The translations under genes were made by a program, and so were the position numbers. From an uncultured Gemmatimonadota bacterium (GTDB taxonomy: Bacteria > Gemmatimonadota > Gemmatimonadetes > Gemmatimonadales > Gemmatimonadaceae), in NCBI GenBank assembly GCA_903882745.1, contig CAIRYG010000002.1, forward strand, positions 124,001 through 188,000: 64,000 bases of DNA. Reading direction: 5' to 3'. Shown here piece by piece: positions 1 to 9,104 of this stretch. Each line of letters opens with the position of its first letter. Within the stretch, counting starts at the first letter, position 1. The notes below the pieces were generated by a model, which searched no databases, had not been told where the DNA came from, and saw only the letters and a program-made list of their open reading frames with translations.

Positions 1-1421
1 TGGGGGTGGTGTTGCAGTGCAACAACTACGAAGTGATCGACCTTGGCGTCATGGTCCCGTGCTCGAAGATTCTGCAGGTCGCCCGCGACGAGAAGGTCGA
101 CATCATCGGTCTCTCGGGGCTCATCACGCCGTCGCTCGAGGAAATGTCGTTCGTGGCCGCCGAGATGGAGCGTGAAGGATTCACCATCCCGTTGATGATT
201 GGTGGCGCGACCACGAGCAAGGTGCACACCGCCGTCCGCGTGGAGCCAAACTACAAGAGCGGGCCCGTGATTCACGTGCTGGATGCGTCGCGTGCCGTCG
301 GCGTCGCCAGCAATCTGCTCTCCGACAGCCTGCGCGACAGTTTCGTACAGGAAACGCGCGAGGAGTACGCTGATGTGCGCGTGCGCCGTGCAGAACGTCA
401 GAAGGACATCAAGCGTCAGACGTTAGAGGCAGCCCGCGCGGCAAAGTCGACGCCCGTGTGGACGCCGGCACCGATCCCAAAGATCCAAGGGCTACACACT
501 ATCGACGACCGCGAACTCCCACTCGGCGAACTGGTGCCACGCATCGACTGGACCCCGTTCTTTCAGACGTGGGAACTCGCCGGCCACTATCCGGCGATCC
601 TCGAGGATCCGGTCGTCGGGGAGAGTGCGCGGAATGTGTTCGCCGATGCGCAGACGATGCTCCGCAAGATCGTGGACGAGCGCTGGTTGCAGGCACGCGC
701 CGTGATTGGCTTCTTCCCTGCCAACTCCGATGGCGCCGAGGACATTCATCTCTGGCCCGTGGGCACCAATGCCACAGCCGGCGGAACGCCCCACACCGCG
801 CCGCACGCTACGCTGCACACCCTCCGGCAGCAGATGGTCAAGGCGGACGGCCGTGAGAATCACGCATTGGCCGACTTCGTGGCGCCGATTGCAAGCGGCA
901 TCACTGACTGGATGGGACTCTTTGCCGTGACCACCGGCATCGGTCTTGATGCCAAGGTGGCGGAGTTTGAGGCCGCGCACGACGACTACAGCTCGATCAT
1001 GGTCAAGGCGCTCGCGGATCGGCTTGCCGAAGCTGCCGCGGAGCGACTCCACGAGCGTGTACGGCGGGAGTATTGGGGGTACGCCCCGGACGAGCAGCTC
1101 GACAACAGCGCGCTCATTCACGAGGAGTATCAGGGCATCCGCCCCGCCCCGGGATACCCCGCCTGCCCAGATCACACGGAGAAGGGGACCCTGTTCCGGG
1201 TCCTCGAGGCCACCGAGCGCACCGGAATCCGCATCACCGAGAGTTTTGCCATGGTGCCGACGGCTGCCGTCAGTGGTTACTACTTCTGGCGCCCCGAGGC
1301 CCAGTACTTTGGGGTGGGAAAAATTGAGCGCGACCAGGTGGAGTCGTACGCCCGCCGGAAGGGAGTTTCGCAAACTGAAGCCGAGCGGTGGCTAGCGCCG
1401 AACCTCAACTACGAACGATAA
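1..1421 (+). CDS. metH: Methionine synthase (B12-dependent), C-terminal part
   Basis: Transfers a methyl group from methyltetrahydrofolate through cobalamin to homocysteine. Only the C-terminal 472 or so residues are in the window; the reading frame is open to the left edge and the visible part begins just after where the DxHxxG cobalamin-ligand motif should lie (first residues GVVLQCNNYEV). The remainder of the B12-binding Rossmann domain runs to about residue 110 (GLSGLITPS, PLMIGGATTS), followed by the SAM-binding reactivation domain with VIGFFPANSDG and the SAM motif RPAPGYPACPDH near visible residue 379. The substrate domains lie outside the window. The family assignment is secure. The next gene starts 6 bp downstream. 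Confidence 0.95.
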   Translation, partial: GVVLQCNNYEVIDLGVMVPCSKILQVARDEKVDIIGLSGLITPSLEEMSFVAAEMEREGFTIPLMIGGATTSKVHTAVRVEPNYKSGPVIHVLDASRAVGVASNLLSDSLRDSFVQETREEYADVRVRRAERQKDIKRQTLEAARAAKSTPVWTPAPIPKIQGLHTIDDRELPLGELVPRIDWTPFFQTWELAGHYPAILEDPVVGESARNVFADAQTMLRKIVDERWLQARAVIGFFPANSDGAEDIHLWPVGTNATAGGTPHTAPHATLHTLRQQMVKADGRENHALADFVAPIASGITDWMGLFAVTTGIGLDAKVAEFEAAHDDYSSIMVKALADRLAEAAAERLHERVRREYWGYAPDEQLDNSALIHEEYQGIRPAPGYPACPDHTEKGTLFRVLEATERTGIRITESFAMVPTAAVSGYYFWRPEAQYFGVGKIERDQVESYARRKGVSQTEAERWLAPNLNYER

Positions 1422-1427
1422 TTAGGG

Positions 1428-2609
1428 ATGACTAATCCCTCCGCCGTGTCCCCAAACGCCCGTCGCGTCCTCGTCATCGATGATGAACTCGCTGTACTAC
1501 GGGTGGTGGGGTTACTGCTGGAGCGAAACGGGTTCTCAGTTGACACGGCATCGAGTGCTCCGGAAGGACTCGAACTCCTGAAGACGCGGCGGTACCACGT
1601 GGTGCTGTCGGACATCATCATGCCCGAACTCTCCGGTGTGGAGTTCCTGCGTGAGATGCGCCGCTACGACATGGATGTCCCCGTCATTTTGATGACCGCG
1701 GGTCCGACGCTCGATTCCGCGCTCGACGCGATCGCCTACGGTGCACAGCAGTATCTGCTGAAGCCGGTGGAGCCAGATGCCTTAGTGCAATCGGTGGGAC
1801 GTGCGGCTGCGCTCGGTGAGCTGGCCCGTCTCAAGCGCAGTGCGTTGGCCTCCGCCGCCAAGACGGGCATCGAACCGATGCCGTTCGGCGATCGCGCCAC
1901 GCTCGAAGTCATTCTCAAGCGTGCGTTTGACAGCATCACGGTGGTGTTCCAGCCGATCGTGTCGGTGAAGAACCGGACGGTCCTCGGCTACGAAGCATTT
2001 ATGCGCTGCGACGAGGGGCTCTTTGCCAACTATGCGCAGCTCCTGGCAGCCTCCGAACGCATTGGTTGGCGGACGACGCTCGCGCGGACCTTGTTCCACC
2101 GCATCGGGGAGTCGATTGGCGACCTCCCGGAGCAGGCACTGCTGTTCGTGAACATGCACCCGCTCGACGCACAGGAAGGGCTGATCCTTGGCCCCGAAGC
2201 GCCACTGGAGCCCATTGCCGGCTCGGTGGTACTCGACGTGAGTGAACGGTGCCCGTCCGACCATCTTTGGGCGCTCGCGCGCGAAGCCGAGCTCATCCGT
2301 GGCGCTGGGTACCGGATTGCCATCGATGACCTGGGAACAGGGCCGTCCGGCCTCGCGGCGTTCACACGCCTGTCCCCTGCGTTCGCCAAACTCGATCGCT
2401 CCCTGTTCATCGGACTCGATCGCGATCCGGCCTGCGCGCAGGTGGTGCGCGCCATGACAGCACTGTGCAAGGAGCTCAACACCCCGCTGATCGCTGAAGG
2501 CGTCGAAACGGTGGGTGAGCGCGATGCGCTCGCGGCCATCGGGATCGACCTCATGCAGGGTAATATCTTTAGTAAGCCGGCCAAGGGTTTCAACGCTCCG
2601 AGTTTCTAA
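1428..2609 (+). CDS. Response regulator with REC and EAL domains
   Basis: 393 aa, cytoplasmic. The receiver domain (about 12-125) has the acidic pair at D18/D19, the phosphoacceptor in LSDIIMPELSG (D62), T90 and K112. The EAL domain (about 155-390), the c-di-GMP phosphodiesterase family, reads YEAF instead of EAL (E189 kept) and retains the NMHP Asn, IDDLGTG (D300, D301), KLD (K321), AEGVET and the MQGNIF segment. The usual ELTE glutamate is replaced in LDVSE, where D270 takes the first Glu position, so catalytic activity is likely but not certain. It sits 6 bp after metH. No cognate histidine kinase is adjacent, so the input partner is unknown. Confidence 0.9.
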   Translation: MTNPSAVSPNARRVLVIDDELAVLRVVGLLLERNGFSVDTASSAPEGLELLKTRRYHVVLSDIIMPELSGVEFLREMRRYDMDVPVILMTAGPTLDSALDAIAYGAQQYLLKPVEPDALVQSVGRAAALGELARLKRSALASAAKTGIEPMPFGDRATLEVILKRAFDSITVVFQPIVSVKNRTVLGYEAFMRCDEGLFANYAQLLAASERIGWRTTLARTLFHRIGESIGDLPEQALLFVNMHPLDAQEGLILGPEAPLEPIAGSVVLDVSERCPSDHLWALAREAELIRGAGYRIAIDDLGTGPSGLAAFTRLSPAFAKLDRSLFIGLDRDPACAQVVRAMTALCKELNTPLIAEGVETVGERDALAAIGIDLMQGNIFSKPAKGFNAPSF

Positions 2610-2670
2610 CAGCGGAGTCCTCGGCGGGCCTCTCTCATTCTCTGCCATCGCTTTCCGCAGACCGGGCCCC

Positions 2671-3828
2671 ATGAACGATACAGCAGCACGACCACTGAGC
2701 ATCCTCACCGAAGAAGAGTCCGCCTTCCGTGAGGCCGTCGCCGCCTTTGCCGAAGGAGAGGTTCGTCCCCGCGTTGCGGCCATGGAAGCGGCTGCCAAGC
2801 TCGACCCCGATCTGATTCCCAAGTACTTCGAGATGGGACTCATGGGCATTCAGGTCCCCGAGGAGTTTGGCGGGGCGGGCGGATCGTTGATGATGACGAC
2901 GATCGCCGTCGAGGAAATCAGCAAGGTGGACGCAGCCGCGGCCATCATGGTGGATGTCCAGAATACGCTCGTGCTCTACCCCATGCTGCGCTACGCGAAT
3001 GCTGCGCAGAAAGCCCGTTTTCTGCCGCGCCTCTGCACCGACACCGTCGGCGCCTACGCGTTGAGCGAAGCCGGTTCCGGCTCCGACGCCTTTGGACTCG
3101 CGACGCGTGCCGAGAAGGTCGAGGGCGGCTGGTCGCTCACCGGGCGCAAGCTCTGGATTACGAACGGGGCTGAGGCGGACCTCTTCGTGGTGTTCGCCAA
3201 CGCGGACCCCTCGAAAGGCTACAAGGGGATCACCGCATTTATTGTCGAGCGTTCTATGCCCGGCTTCGCGGTGGGCAAGAAAGAAGACAAGCTCGGCATC
3301 CGCGCCTCCAGCACCTGCGAGTTGATTCTCGACGGTGTGTGTGTCCCCGACGAGAACGTGCTCGGCTCAGTGGGCTCCGGGTACAAGATCGCGATCGAGA
3401 CGTTGAACGAAGGGCGCATTGGGATCGGCGCGCAGATGATCGGCAACGCACAGGGCGCGCTCACGGCGGCCGTCGGCTACGTGAAGGAACGCCGACAGTT
3501 CGGGAAGGCGCTCGCCGAGTTCCAGGGGATTCAGTTCCAAATGGCGCAGGTGGCCACAGAACTCGAAGCGGCGCGACTCATGGTGTACAACGCCACGCGC
3601 TTGAAGGACGCCGGCTACGACATCGCACGCGAAGGCGCGATGGCAAAGTTGTATGCGTCGCAGGTGTGCGAGCGGGTGACCTCGCTCGCGGTCGAGCTGT
3701 TCGGCGGCGCCGGCTACACCAAGGACTACCCCGTCGAGAAGTTTTATCGCGACGCCAAGATTGGCGCGATCTACGAGGGCACGTCCAACATGCAGCTGCA
3801 CACGATCGCGAAGGCGCTACTCAAATAG
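2671..3828 (+). CDS. Acyl-CoA dehydrogenase
   Basis: 385 aa from the ATG at 2671; the frame is open further upstream but that part does not resemble the family. FAD-dependent alpha,beta-dehydrogenation of an acyl-CoA in fatty-acid or branched-chain catabolism. Seen: the N-terminal helical domain, YALSEAGSGSDA (FAD/substrate segment), WITNGAEAD, the RRQFGKAL motif and the catalytic base in GAIYEGTSNMQL (E369), which is the position of the short-chain (butyryl/isobutyryl) subfamily rather than isovaleryl-CoA dehydrogenase. Length is typical. No electron-transfer flavoprotein genes are nearby, so the substrate cannot be fixed from context. Confidence 0.93.
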   Translation: MNDTAARPLSILTEEESAFREAVAAFAEGEVRPRVAAMEAAAKLDPDLIPKYFEMGLMGIQVPEEFGGAGGSLMMTTIAVEEISKVDAAAAIMVDVQNTLVLYPMLRYANAAQKARFLPRLCTDTVGAYALSEAGSGSDAFGLATRAEKVEGGWSLTGRKLWITNGAEADLFVVFANADPSKGYKGITAFIVERSMPGFAVGKKEDKLGIRASSTCELILDGVCVPDENVLGSVGSGYKIAIETLNEGRIGIGAQMIGNAQGALTAAVGYVKERRQFGKALAEFQGIQFQMAQVATELEAARLMVYNATRLKDAGYDIAREGAMAKLYASQVCERVTSLAVELFGGAGYTKDYPVEKFYRDAKIGAIYEGTSNMQLHTIAKALLK

Positions 3829-3868
3829 CGCCACGCGGCACCCTCACCCTGATGTGGAGGCTCCTCGA

Positions 3869-4375
3869 GTGAAGCGTCTCGTCGCTGTGTCCGTGTTGTG
3901 TGTGGTGGCGTGTAGTGGGAGCGATACGCCCACAAAAGACACGGTGGTGATGTCTATGCCGAGCGCACAGCGCACGGAGCCTGAGGACATCGCGATCACG
4001 ACCACGGATGGCTCGATGACAATGGCGGTGCGCGGCGACTCGCTGCGTTTGCGTCTGTCGGATGCCACACGCGAGAAGGTGCGCGCGGAACTCGACACCT
4101 CCAAGGTGGAGGGGAACGGATTTGGTGCGCGGATCTCCAAGGCGCTCAAGAGTAAGGTCTCGGCGGGCATCGGTGTGGAGATGGCTATCCCCCTCTCGAC
4201 AATCAAGGACGCGCGTCTCAACGGGAGCCGCCTGGTGATTGAGTCGACGCAGACCGGCAAGGAACTCTTCGATGGCACGCAGGCTGGCGGCAAGCCACTC
4301 GGCGACGCGTTCTCGAGCGAGGATGCGAAGCGGCTGATCGACTTTCTGCAGACGAAGATCGCCGCAAAGAAATAG
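3869..4375 (+). CDS. Putative lipoprotein, unknown function
   Basis: 168 aa from a GTG at 3869. The N-terminus MKRLVAVSVLCVVAC is a lipoprotein signal with lipobox VVAC (Cys15). The mature part is rich in charged residues and contains two predicted beta-hairpin stretches (MTMAVRGDSLRLRLSD and GVEMAIPLSTIKDARL); there is no enzyme motif. It follows the acyl-CoA dehydrogenase by 40 bp and ends 70 bp before a strong bidirectional hairpin. I do not recognise the family; the lipoprotein localisation is the only supported statement. Confidence 0.7.
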   Translation: MKRLVAVSVLCVVACSGSDTPTKDTVVMSMPSAQRTEPEDIAITTTDGSMTMAVRGDSLRLRLSDATREKVRAELDTSKVEGNGFGARISKALKSKVSAGIGVEMAIPLSTIKDARLNGSRLVIESTQTGKELFDGTQAGGKPLGDAFSSEDAKRLIDFLQTKIAAKK

Positions 4376-4448
4376 CCGGGGCTTCGCGGGGGAACGCTCC
4401 TCTGTTCGAACGTCCGCGCAGGAATCGCGTCCGGTGGTGCGACAAACG

Positions 4449-4485
4449 ACAGTGGGCGGCCAACTCGGCCGCCCACTGTTTTCTC
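4449..4485. terminator. Bidirectional rho-independent terminator
   Basis: Perfect 13-bp inverted repeat (4449-4461 with 4467-4479, core GTGGGCGGCC, loop AACTC) followed by a T-rich tract on the + strand. It lies between two convergent genes, the lipoprotein gene ending at 4375 and the M14 peptidase gene ending at 4498, so it probably stops transcription from both sides. Confidence 0.8.
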
Positions 4486-4497
4486 GTTGCGTCTTTA

Positions 4498-7368
4498 TTA
4501 CGGGACGATGCGGGCCGCCGGTGGCGGTCCGGTGATCGCGTTGAACAGCATCTTGAATGTGGCGGCCGGTTGTGCGCGGAAGGTGATCTCCGGGCCGAAC
4601 ATGTAGATGGTGCCCTGTCCGTAGGTGCCTTCGGCCATGGCCACGCCCTGGTCGAGATAGTTCTGGCCCCACGCCCAACCGCTCTTGAGCGGGCTCGCGG
4701 AATCGAACCACGCCACCGGCTTCAGCCCCTTCGCGGCGGCATCAGGTCCGAGGCGGAACACGGGGCTGTTGTCGTAGAACACCGGGCCGTGCGCATCCTG
4801 ACCGCGCGCCGACGACATCGTCGTGTCGTACGCGACTTCAAGGATCGAGCCCGGCACGTAGAACTTGTCGCTCGGCAGCGCGGTGCCGGCGGTACCCGTC
4901 GGCGTGCGCTCCACGAGATGACTCGTGATCGGGAATCCAAACTGCTGCCCGATGTTGATCGACGACGGTCCGATTGCCACGATGCGGCCACCAGCCTGCA
5001 CGAACTCCTTGAGCTTCGGAATCGTGGTCGCGCTGACATTCCCCTGCATCGACGCAAACTCCGCCGGGAGTTCAGCCGCGGCACCGCCGCGTCCGCCACC
5101 CCCGCCACCACCACCGCCGCCACGTCCACCGCGAGCACCGGCGACTGCCGCCGGAATCGAGTTTTCGGGGAAGATGATCACGTCGAACTTCGCACGCAGC
5201 CCGCCCGCGTCGAGTTCCTGCGGATACACGACCTTGTACGGAATCTCATACTGTTCGAGCAGCCAACGAATGTGACCGCTCGGCATCGATCCGCCGTACC
5301 GATCCCACAGGGCCACGCGTGCGGCGGGGGTCTTGTCGGCGCTCGACGACAAGTCAGAGGCCGCCGGGAAGAACTCCACCCCGACGTCCTTGGACGAGGC
5401 GTTCACCACGGCCGTCGACTTGGCGTTGGCTGGCACATACCACGAACCAGCGGAGAAGCTCTTGCCACCCGAGCTCACTGCGCGGTTCAGGCGGTACACA
5501 TCCGCACCGGCGGCCCACAGGCGGGCGACGACGTGGAATGCATCATTCTGCTTGCCCGACATCACCCAGCCAGCCGAGCTCGCCGCGACGGTCTTGGCGT
5601 CCGGTGTGATGCGGTCGGTGAGCGGATCGAGGCGCTTGAAGGGGCCATCGAAACCGTCGAGGTAGCGATCGAACTTCACGCCCATCTGGATTGAGAGCGT
5701 CCAGCCGGCGTTGTCGTACGGACGCGACGGCGGGGCACCCGGATAGGCAAAGTCGTTCGGGTGATCCTGCGGTTCAAACATGTCGAGCACGTGCGCACGG
5801 AAGGCCTGGTTGCTCTTCACGATGTACGAGCCGGCACCATACTGCTTGCTGCCGACGCTGAAGGGCGCCGTGGCACGGTGCACAATCACACCAGCCTTCT
5901 GCATCGCGACCAAGAACTTCTGCGCGGTGAGGAAGTCGGGCTGATCCACCGGAATCACGTAGCCACGCGGCACGCGCAGGTCCTTGCGACGGAAGTTCTC
6001 TTCGTACGCTTCCTTCGACGCGCCGCCGCCACGCCCGAAGTCGGCATTGGCCATGGCATCCGCCACTGGGGCGCCCCGACCACCGCGGCCGCCAGCGCCA
6101 CCGCCGATCTTGGCTTCGGCGTCGGCGAGGATCTTCGGCGTGACAATCCAATCGTCCTTGCCACCGCGCTCAATCATGTCGTGGCCCATGCGCCAGATAT
6201 TGAACAGCACGGTCTCACGGTAGCGCGAGGCGTAGTCGAGGATCGCCTTGTTAGCGGTCACCGAGTAGTCGATCGACTGCTTGAAATGCCATTCCTGGAA
6301 CGGCTCGAGCACATACGGCTGGTCGGCGAAGCGCAGCATGCGCGTCGGGACGAACGGAATGGTCATCGGCGTCGGATTGCCGATGGTCTCCGTCAGAATG
6401 CCGATCATGTTGTGGAAGTAGGCCATGGTGCGAAGGCCGCCGTTCCACCAGGTCGAGTACGACGACAGCGAGCGGTCGACGACACCCGGCTTGTGCTCCA
6501 TTTCCATACGCGCGTGGATCGCGGCGCCGACCACGTCGATGCCCGTGATGATCGACTCGTGGAAGTTGTAGTTCGCCGGATCACGGAACGGCGGGGAGAA
6601 CATCACCGCGCCAGCGGGGCCGGTCTGGTGGTGGTTGTACATGATCTGCGGGAACCAGGTCAGGTACATCCACTTGTTCATGTTGGTGGATTCGTTCTGG
6701 TTCGCGATGTAGAAGTCGCGATTGTCGTCGTGCCCGATGTACTTCTGGTAGAGGCGCGGGATGTTCATGTTGCGCTTCTTCGGGTCGGCTTCCTGCATGT
6801 ACCAGTTGGCCACAAGCTCCATGCCGTCCGGATTCGCATGCACGAACACGATCACGACGTCGTTCAGGATGCGCAGCGTCTCCTCATCGGTGCCGGAGAG
6901 CATCTGGTAGTTGGTCTCGATCAGCTGATTGGCGCCGAGGACTTCGGTCGCATGCAATCCGCCGTCAATCCAGACCACCGCCTTTCCTTCCTTGGCGAAC
7001 GCCTTGGCCTCAGCTTCGCCGATTTCCGCGTAGGCGAGCTTCTTGGAGATCTCGCGGAGCCGGGTGAGCTTCTTGATGTTCTCCGGGCTCGACACGATCA
7101 TCGACAACTGCGGGCGTCCTTCAGCGGACATCCCCATCGTGTCGAGTTTCGCGCGCGGCGATTCCTTGGCAATCTTCTGCCAATAGCCCATGAACTGGGC
7201 GTAGTTCGGCAACCAGTAATCGTCGCCGATGTTGTGCCCAAAGTATTCCTTAGGCGAGGTAATCTTGCCCTGAGCCGAAACGCTGGCTGGGGTCGCGAAG
7301 AGCGCGGCGACTGCCAGGGCGATGGCCGAGACGCCGGCGAGCCGGCGTCGAATGGCGGAGGAACGCAT
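4498..7368 (-). CDS. Exported M14-family zinc carboxypeptidase, large
   Basis: 956 aa from the ATG at 7368, with a GGAG ribosome-binding site 6 nt upstream and a signal peptide ending about VSA-QG (residue 33). M14 motifs: zinc ligands HATE (H139, E142) and a distal His in MYNHHQTG, the substrate-carboxylate Asn-Arg pair in DDNRDFY, and the catalytic glutamate in GILTETIG (E327). After the catalytic domain come about 550 residues, including a Gly/Arg-rich linker (encoded around 5080-5140) set in a Rossmann-like segment (FDVIIFPENSIP, GRIVAIGPSS) like a glutamine-amidotransferase fold. Likely periplasmic or secreted peptide degradation. Divergent from the M24B gene. Confidence 0.92.
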   Translation of the reverse strand: MRSSAIRRRLAGVSAIALAVAALFATPASVSAQGKITSPKEYFGHNIGDDYWLPNYAQFMGYWQKIAKESPRAKLDTMGMSAEGRPQLSMIVSSPENIKKLTRLREISKKLAYAEIGEAEAKAFAKEGKAVVWIDGGLHATEVLGANQLIETNYQMLSGTDEETLRILNDVVIVFVHANPDGMELVANWYMQEADPKKRNMNIPRLYQKYIGHDDNRDFYIANQNESTNMNKWMYLTWFPQIMYNHHQTGPAGAVMFSPPFRDPANYNFHESIITGIDVVGAAIHARMEMEHKPGVVDRSLSSYSTWWNGGLRTMAYFHNMIGILTETIGNPTPMTIPFVPTRMLRFADQPYVLEPFQEWHFKQSIDYSVTANKAILDYASRYRETVLFNIWRMGHDMIERGGKDDWIVTPKILADAEAKIGGGAGGRGGRGAPVADAMANADFGRGGGASKEAYEENFRRKDLRVPRGYVIPVDQPDFLTAQKFLVAMQKAGVIVHRATAPFSVGSKQYGAGSYIVKSNQAFRAHVLDMFEPQDHPNDFAYPGAPPSRPYDNAGWTLSIQMGVKFDRYLDGFDGPFKRLDPLTDRITPDAKTVAASSAGWVMSGKQNDAFHVVARLWAAGADVYRLNRAVSSGGKSFSAGSWYVPANAKSTAVVNASSKDVGVEFFPAASDLSSSADKTPAARVALWDRYGGSMPSGHIRWLLEQYEIPYKVVYPQELDAGGLRAKFDVIIFPENSIPAAVAGARGGRGGGGGGGGGGRGGAAAELPAEFASMQGNVSATTIPKLKEFVQAGGRIVAIGPSSINIGQQFGFPITSHLVERTPTGTAGTALPSDKFYVPGSILEVAYDTTMSSARGQDAHGPVFYDNSPVFRLGPDAAAKGLKPVAWFDSASPLKSGWAWGQNYLDQGVAMAEGTYGQGTIYMFGPEITFRAQPAATFKMLFNAITGPPPAARIVP

Positions 7369-7575
7369 GCGAAGCTCCGTGGAACGCGTGCGGTGGGGGT
7401 CCGCGGCGGGCCGCGGACAGGGATGAAGTGATACGGCGGCGCGAGAGTGAGCGTTGACCTCCGGCCGTGAGTAGATTCTGGGGCAAGACACCCGCTGAGG
7501 GAAGGGGTATTCACTTCCCGGGGTACGATTTTGCACCGCCGTCTGCACTTTCCCTTTTCCGTTCGCGAGGCCTCT

Positions 7576-9099
7576 GTGACATTCGCCCGTTCTGTTCGCG
7601 CCGCCGTGCGCCTGTTGCTCCTGGTTAGCATGATCAGCGGCGCCTTGGCGACCGTAGCTGGCGCACAGGTGACGCAGGCCGAGTATGCGGCCCGCCGCGC
7701 CGCCTTGGCCAAATCGCTGACCGGCGACGGGGTGATCCTCGTGCTGGGCAACCGCGAGCCAAAAGAGAACTTCCAGAACTTTTGGCAGTCCGAGCACTTC
7801 AACTACCTCACGGGCTTTCTGGAGCCCGAAGCGGCGATGGTGATGGTCAAGAAGGGGGACACGGTGGAGCAGTTCCTCTTCGTCGAACCGCGGGACCCCG
7901 CGCAAGAGGTCTGGACCGGCGCCCGCTTGGGGGTCGAGGGGGTGAAGCCCAAGACCGGAATGACGGGCCGTGCGGCGTCCGCACTGCGCGCCACCCTAGA
8001 CTCGCTGCTCGCGCAGGGCGGCAATCTGTTCACCGTGGGCGACCTGTCCCGCGGCGGTGGCGCTGACGTCCCAGGGAGCACCGCCATCCGAACCGCCGAC
8101 GACCAGTTCGTCGACCAACTCAAGCTCGCGCACCGCAACGTCACCGTCAGCGACGCCGGCAATCAGGTAAACCGCCTGCGTGGCGCCAAGTCGGCCGCAG
8201 AGCTCGCGCTTATCCGGACGGCGGCGCAGGTGAGCGCCAAGGCCCATGTGCAGGCCATGCACGCGATTGCCCCAAATCTTGCCGAGTTCGAAATCCAAGC
8301 GCTGGCCGAGTACACCTTCCGCCGGAACGGCGCGGACGGCCCCAGCTACGGGTCCATTGTGGGGTCAGGGCCCAACTCGACGACGCTCCATTACAACAAG
8401 GACGACCGCTTCATGAAGGCGGGCGAGATGGTCAACATGGACATGGCCGCCTACTACGGTGGCTACTCCGCCGACATCACCCGTACCGTCCCCGTGAACG
8501 GCACCTTTACGCCGGCCCAGAAGGACATTTATCAAATCGTGCTCGATGCACAGATGGCCGCCGAGCGGCAGGTGAAGGCGGGAACACGTTTTACGACACT
8601 CAACGACTCCGCCACGGCCGTACTACGGAACGGCCTGACCAAAGTCGGGTTGATCGAGTCGCCGAACGCCACCTACGACTGTGGTAACGGCCGTTCCTGC
8701 TCGCAGTTGAGCCTGTACTACATGCACGGACTGGGGCACCCGATCGGACTCGATGTCCACGACGTGGATGTCGGGTTTGGCTCGACGGCACCGCTCGCGG
8801 TTGGCAGCGCGTTCACGATTGAGCCCGGCATCTACGTGCGCGAGAACCTCCTCTCGATCATTCCGGACACCCCGAAAAACGCCGAACTGCGCGTGAAAGT
8901 CGCGGCAGGGCTCAAGAAGTACGCGAACATTGGCGTCCGCGTCGAGGACGACTATATCGTGACCGCGACTGGCTTTGAGCGCCCGACGAGCGAAGCCCCG
9001 CGCACGATCGCCGACATCGAGAAGGAAATGGCCAAGAAGGGGCCCATTCCCGCACGCGACGCGGCGACGGTCGAGGCCTACAAGAAGATTCGTCCGTAA
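7576..9099 (+). CDS. Exported M24B metallopeptidase (Xaa-Pro aminopeptidase type)
   Basis: 507 aa from the GTG at 7576, chosen because GAGG lies 5 nt upstream and it begins a clean signal peptide (MTFARSVRAAVRLLLLVS, cleavage near AGA-Q); a TTG at 7531 would only add a charged extension. Aminopeptidase P N-terminal domain (YLTGFLEPEAAMVM) then the pita-bread fold with five metal ligands: D in NMDMAAYY, D in YSADITRT, H in HGLGHPIG, E in TIEPGIYV and E in RVEDDYIVT. Removes N-terminal residues before proline. Being exported is unlike E. coli PepP. Its 3' end converges on the M61 gene 5 bp away. Confidence 0.92.
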   Translation: MTFARSVRAAVRLLLLVSMISGALATVAGAQVTQAEYAARRAALAKSLTGDGVILVLGNREPKENFQNFWQSEHFNYLTGFLEPEAAMVMVKKGDTVEQFLFVEPRDPAQEVWTGARLGVEGVKPKTGMTGRAASALRATLDSLLAQGGNLFTVGDLSRGGGADVPGSTAIRTADDQFVDQLKLAHRNVTVSDAGNQVNRLRGAKSAAELALIRTAAQVSAKAHVQAMHAIAPNLAEFEIQALAEYTFRRNGADGPSYGSIVGSGPNSTTLHYNKDDRFMKAGEMVNMDMAAYYGGYSADITRTVPVNGTFTPAQKDIYQIVLDAQMAAERQVKAGTRFTTLNDSATAVLRNGLTKVGLIESPNATYDCGNGRSCSQLSLYYMHGLGHPIGLDVHDVDVGFGSTAPLAVGSAFTIEPGIYVRENLLSIIPDTPKNAELRVKVAAGLKKYANIGVRVEDDYIVTATGFERPTSEAPRTIADIEKEMAKKGPIPARDAATVEAYKKIRP

Positions 9100-9104
9100 C
9101 CGGC

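Noticed and set aside
5761-7431. 556-aa open frame on the + strand antisense to the M14 gene
   Set aside because: Shadow of the GC-rich coding strand. No family pattern, and it lies wholly inside the clearly homologous M14 peptidase gene.
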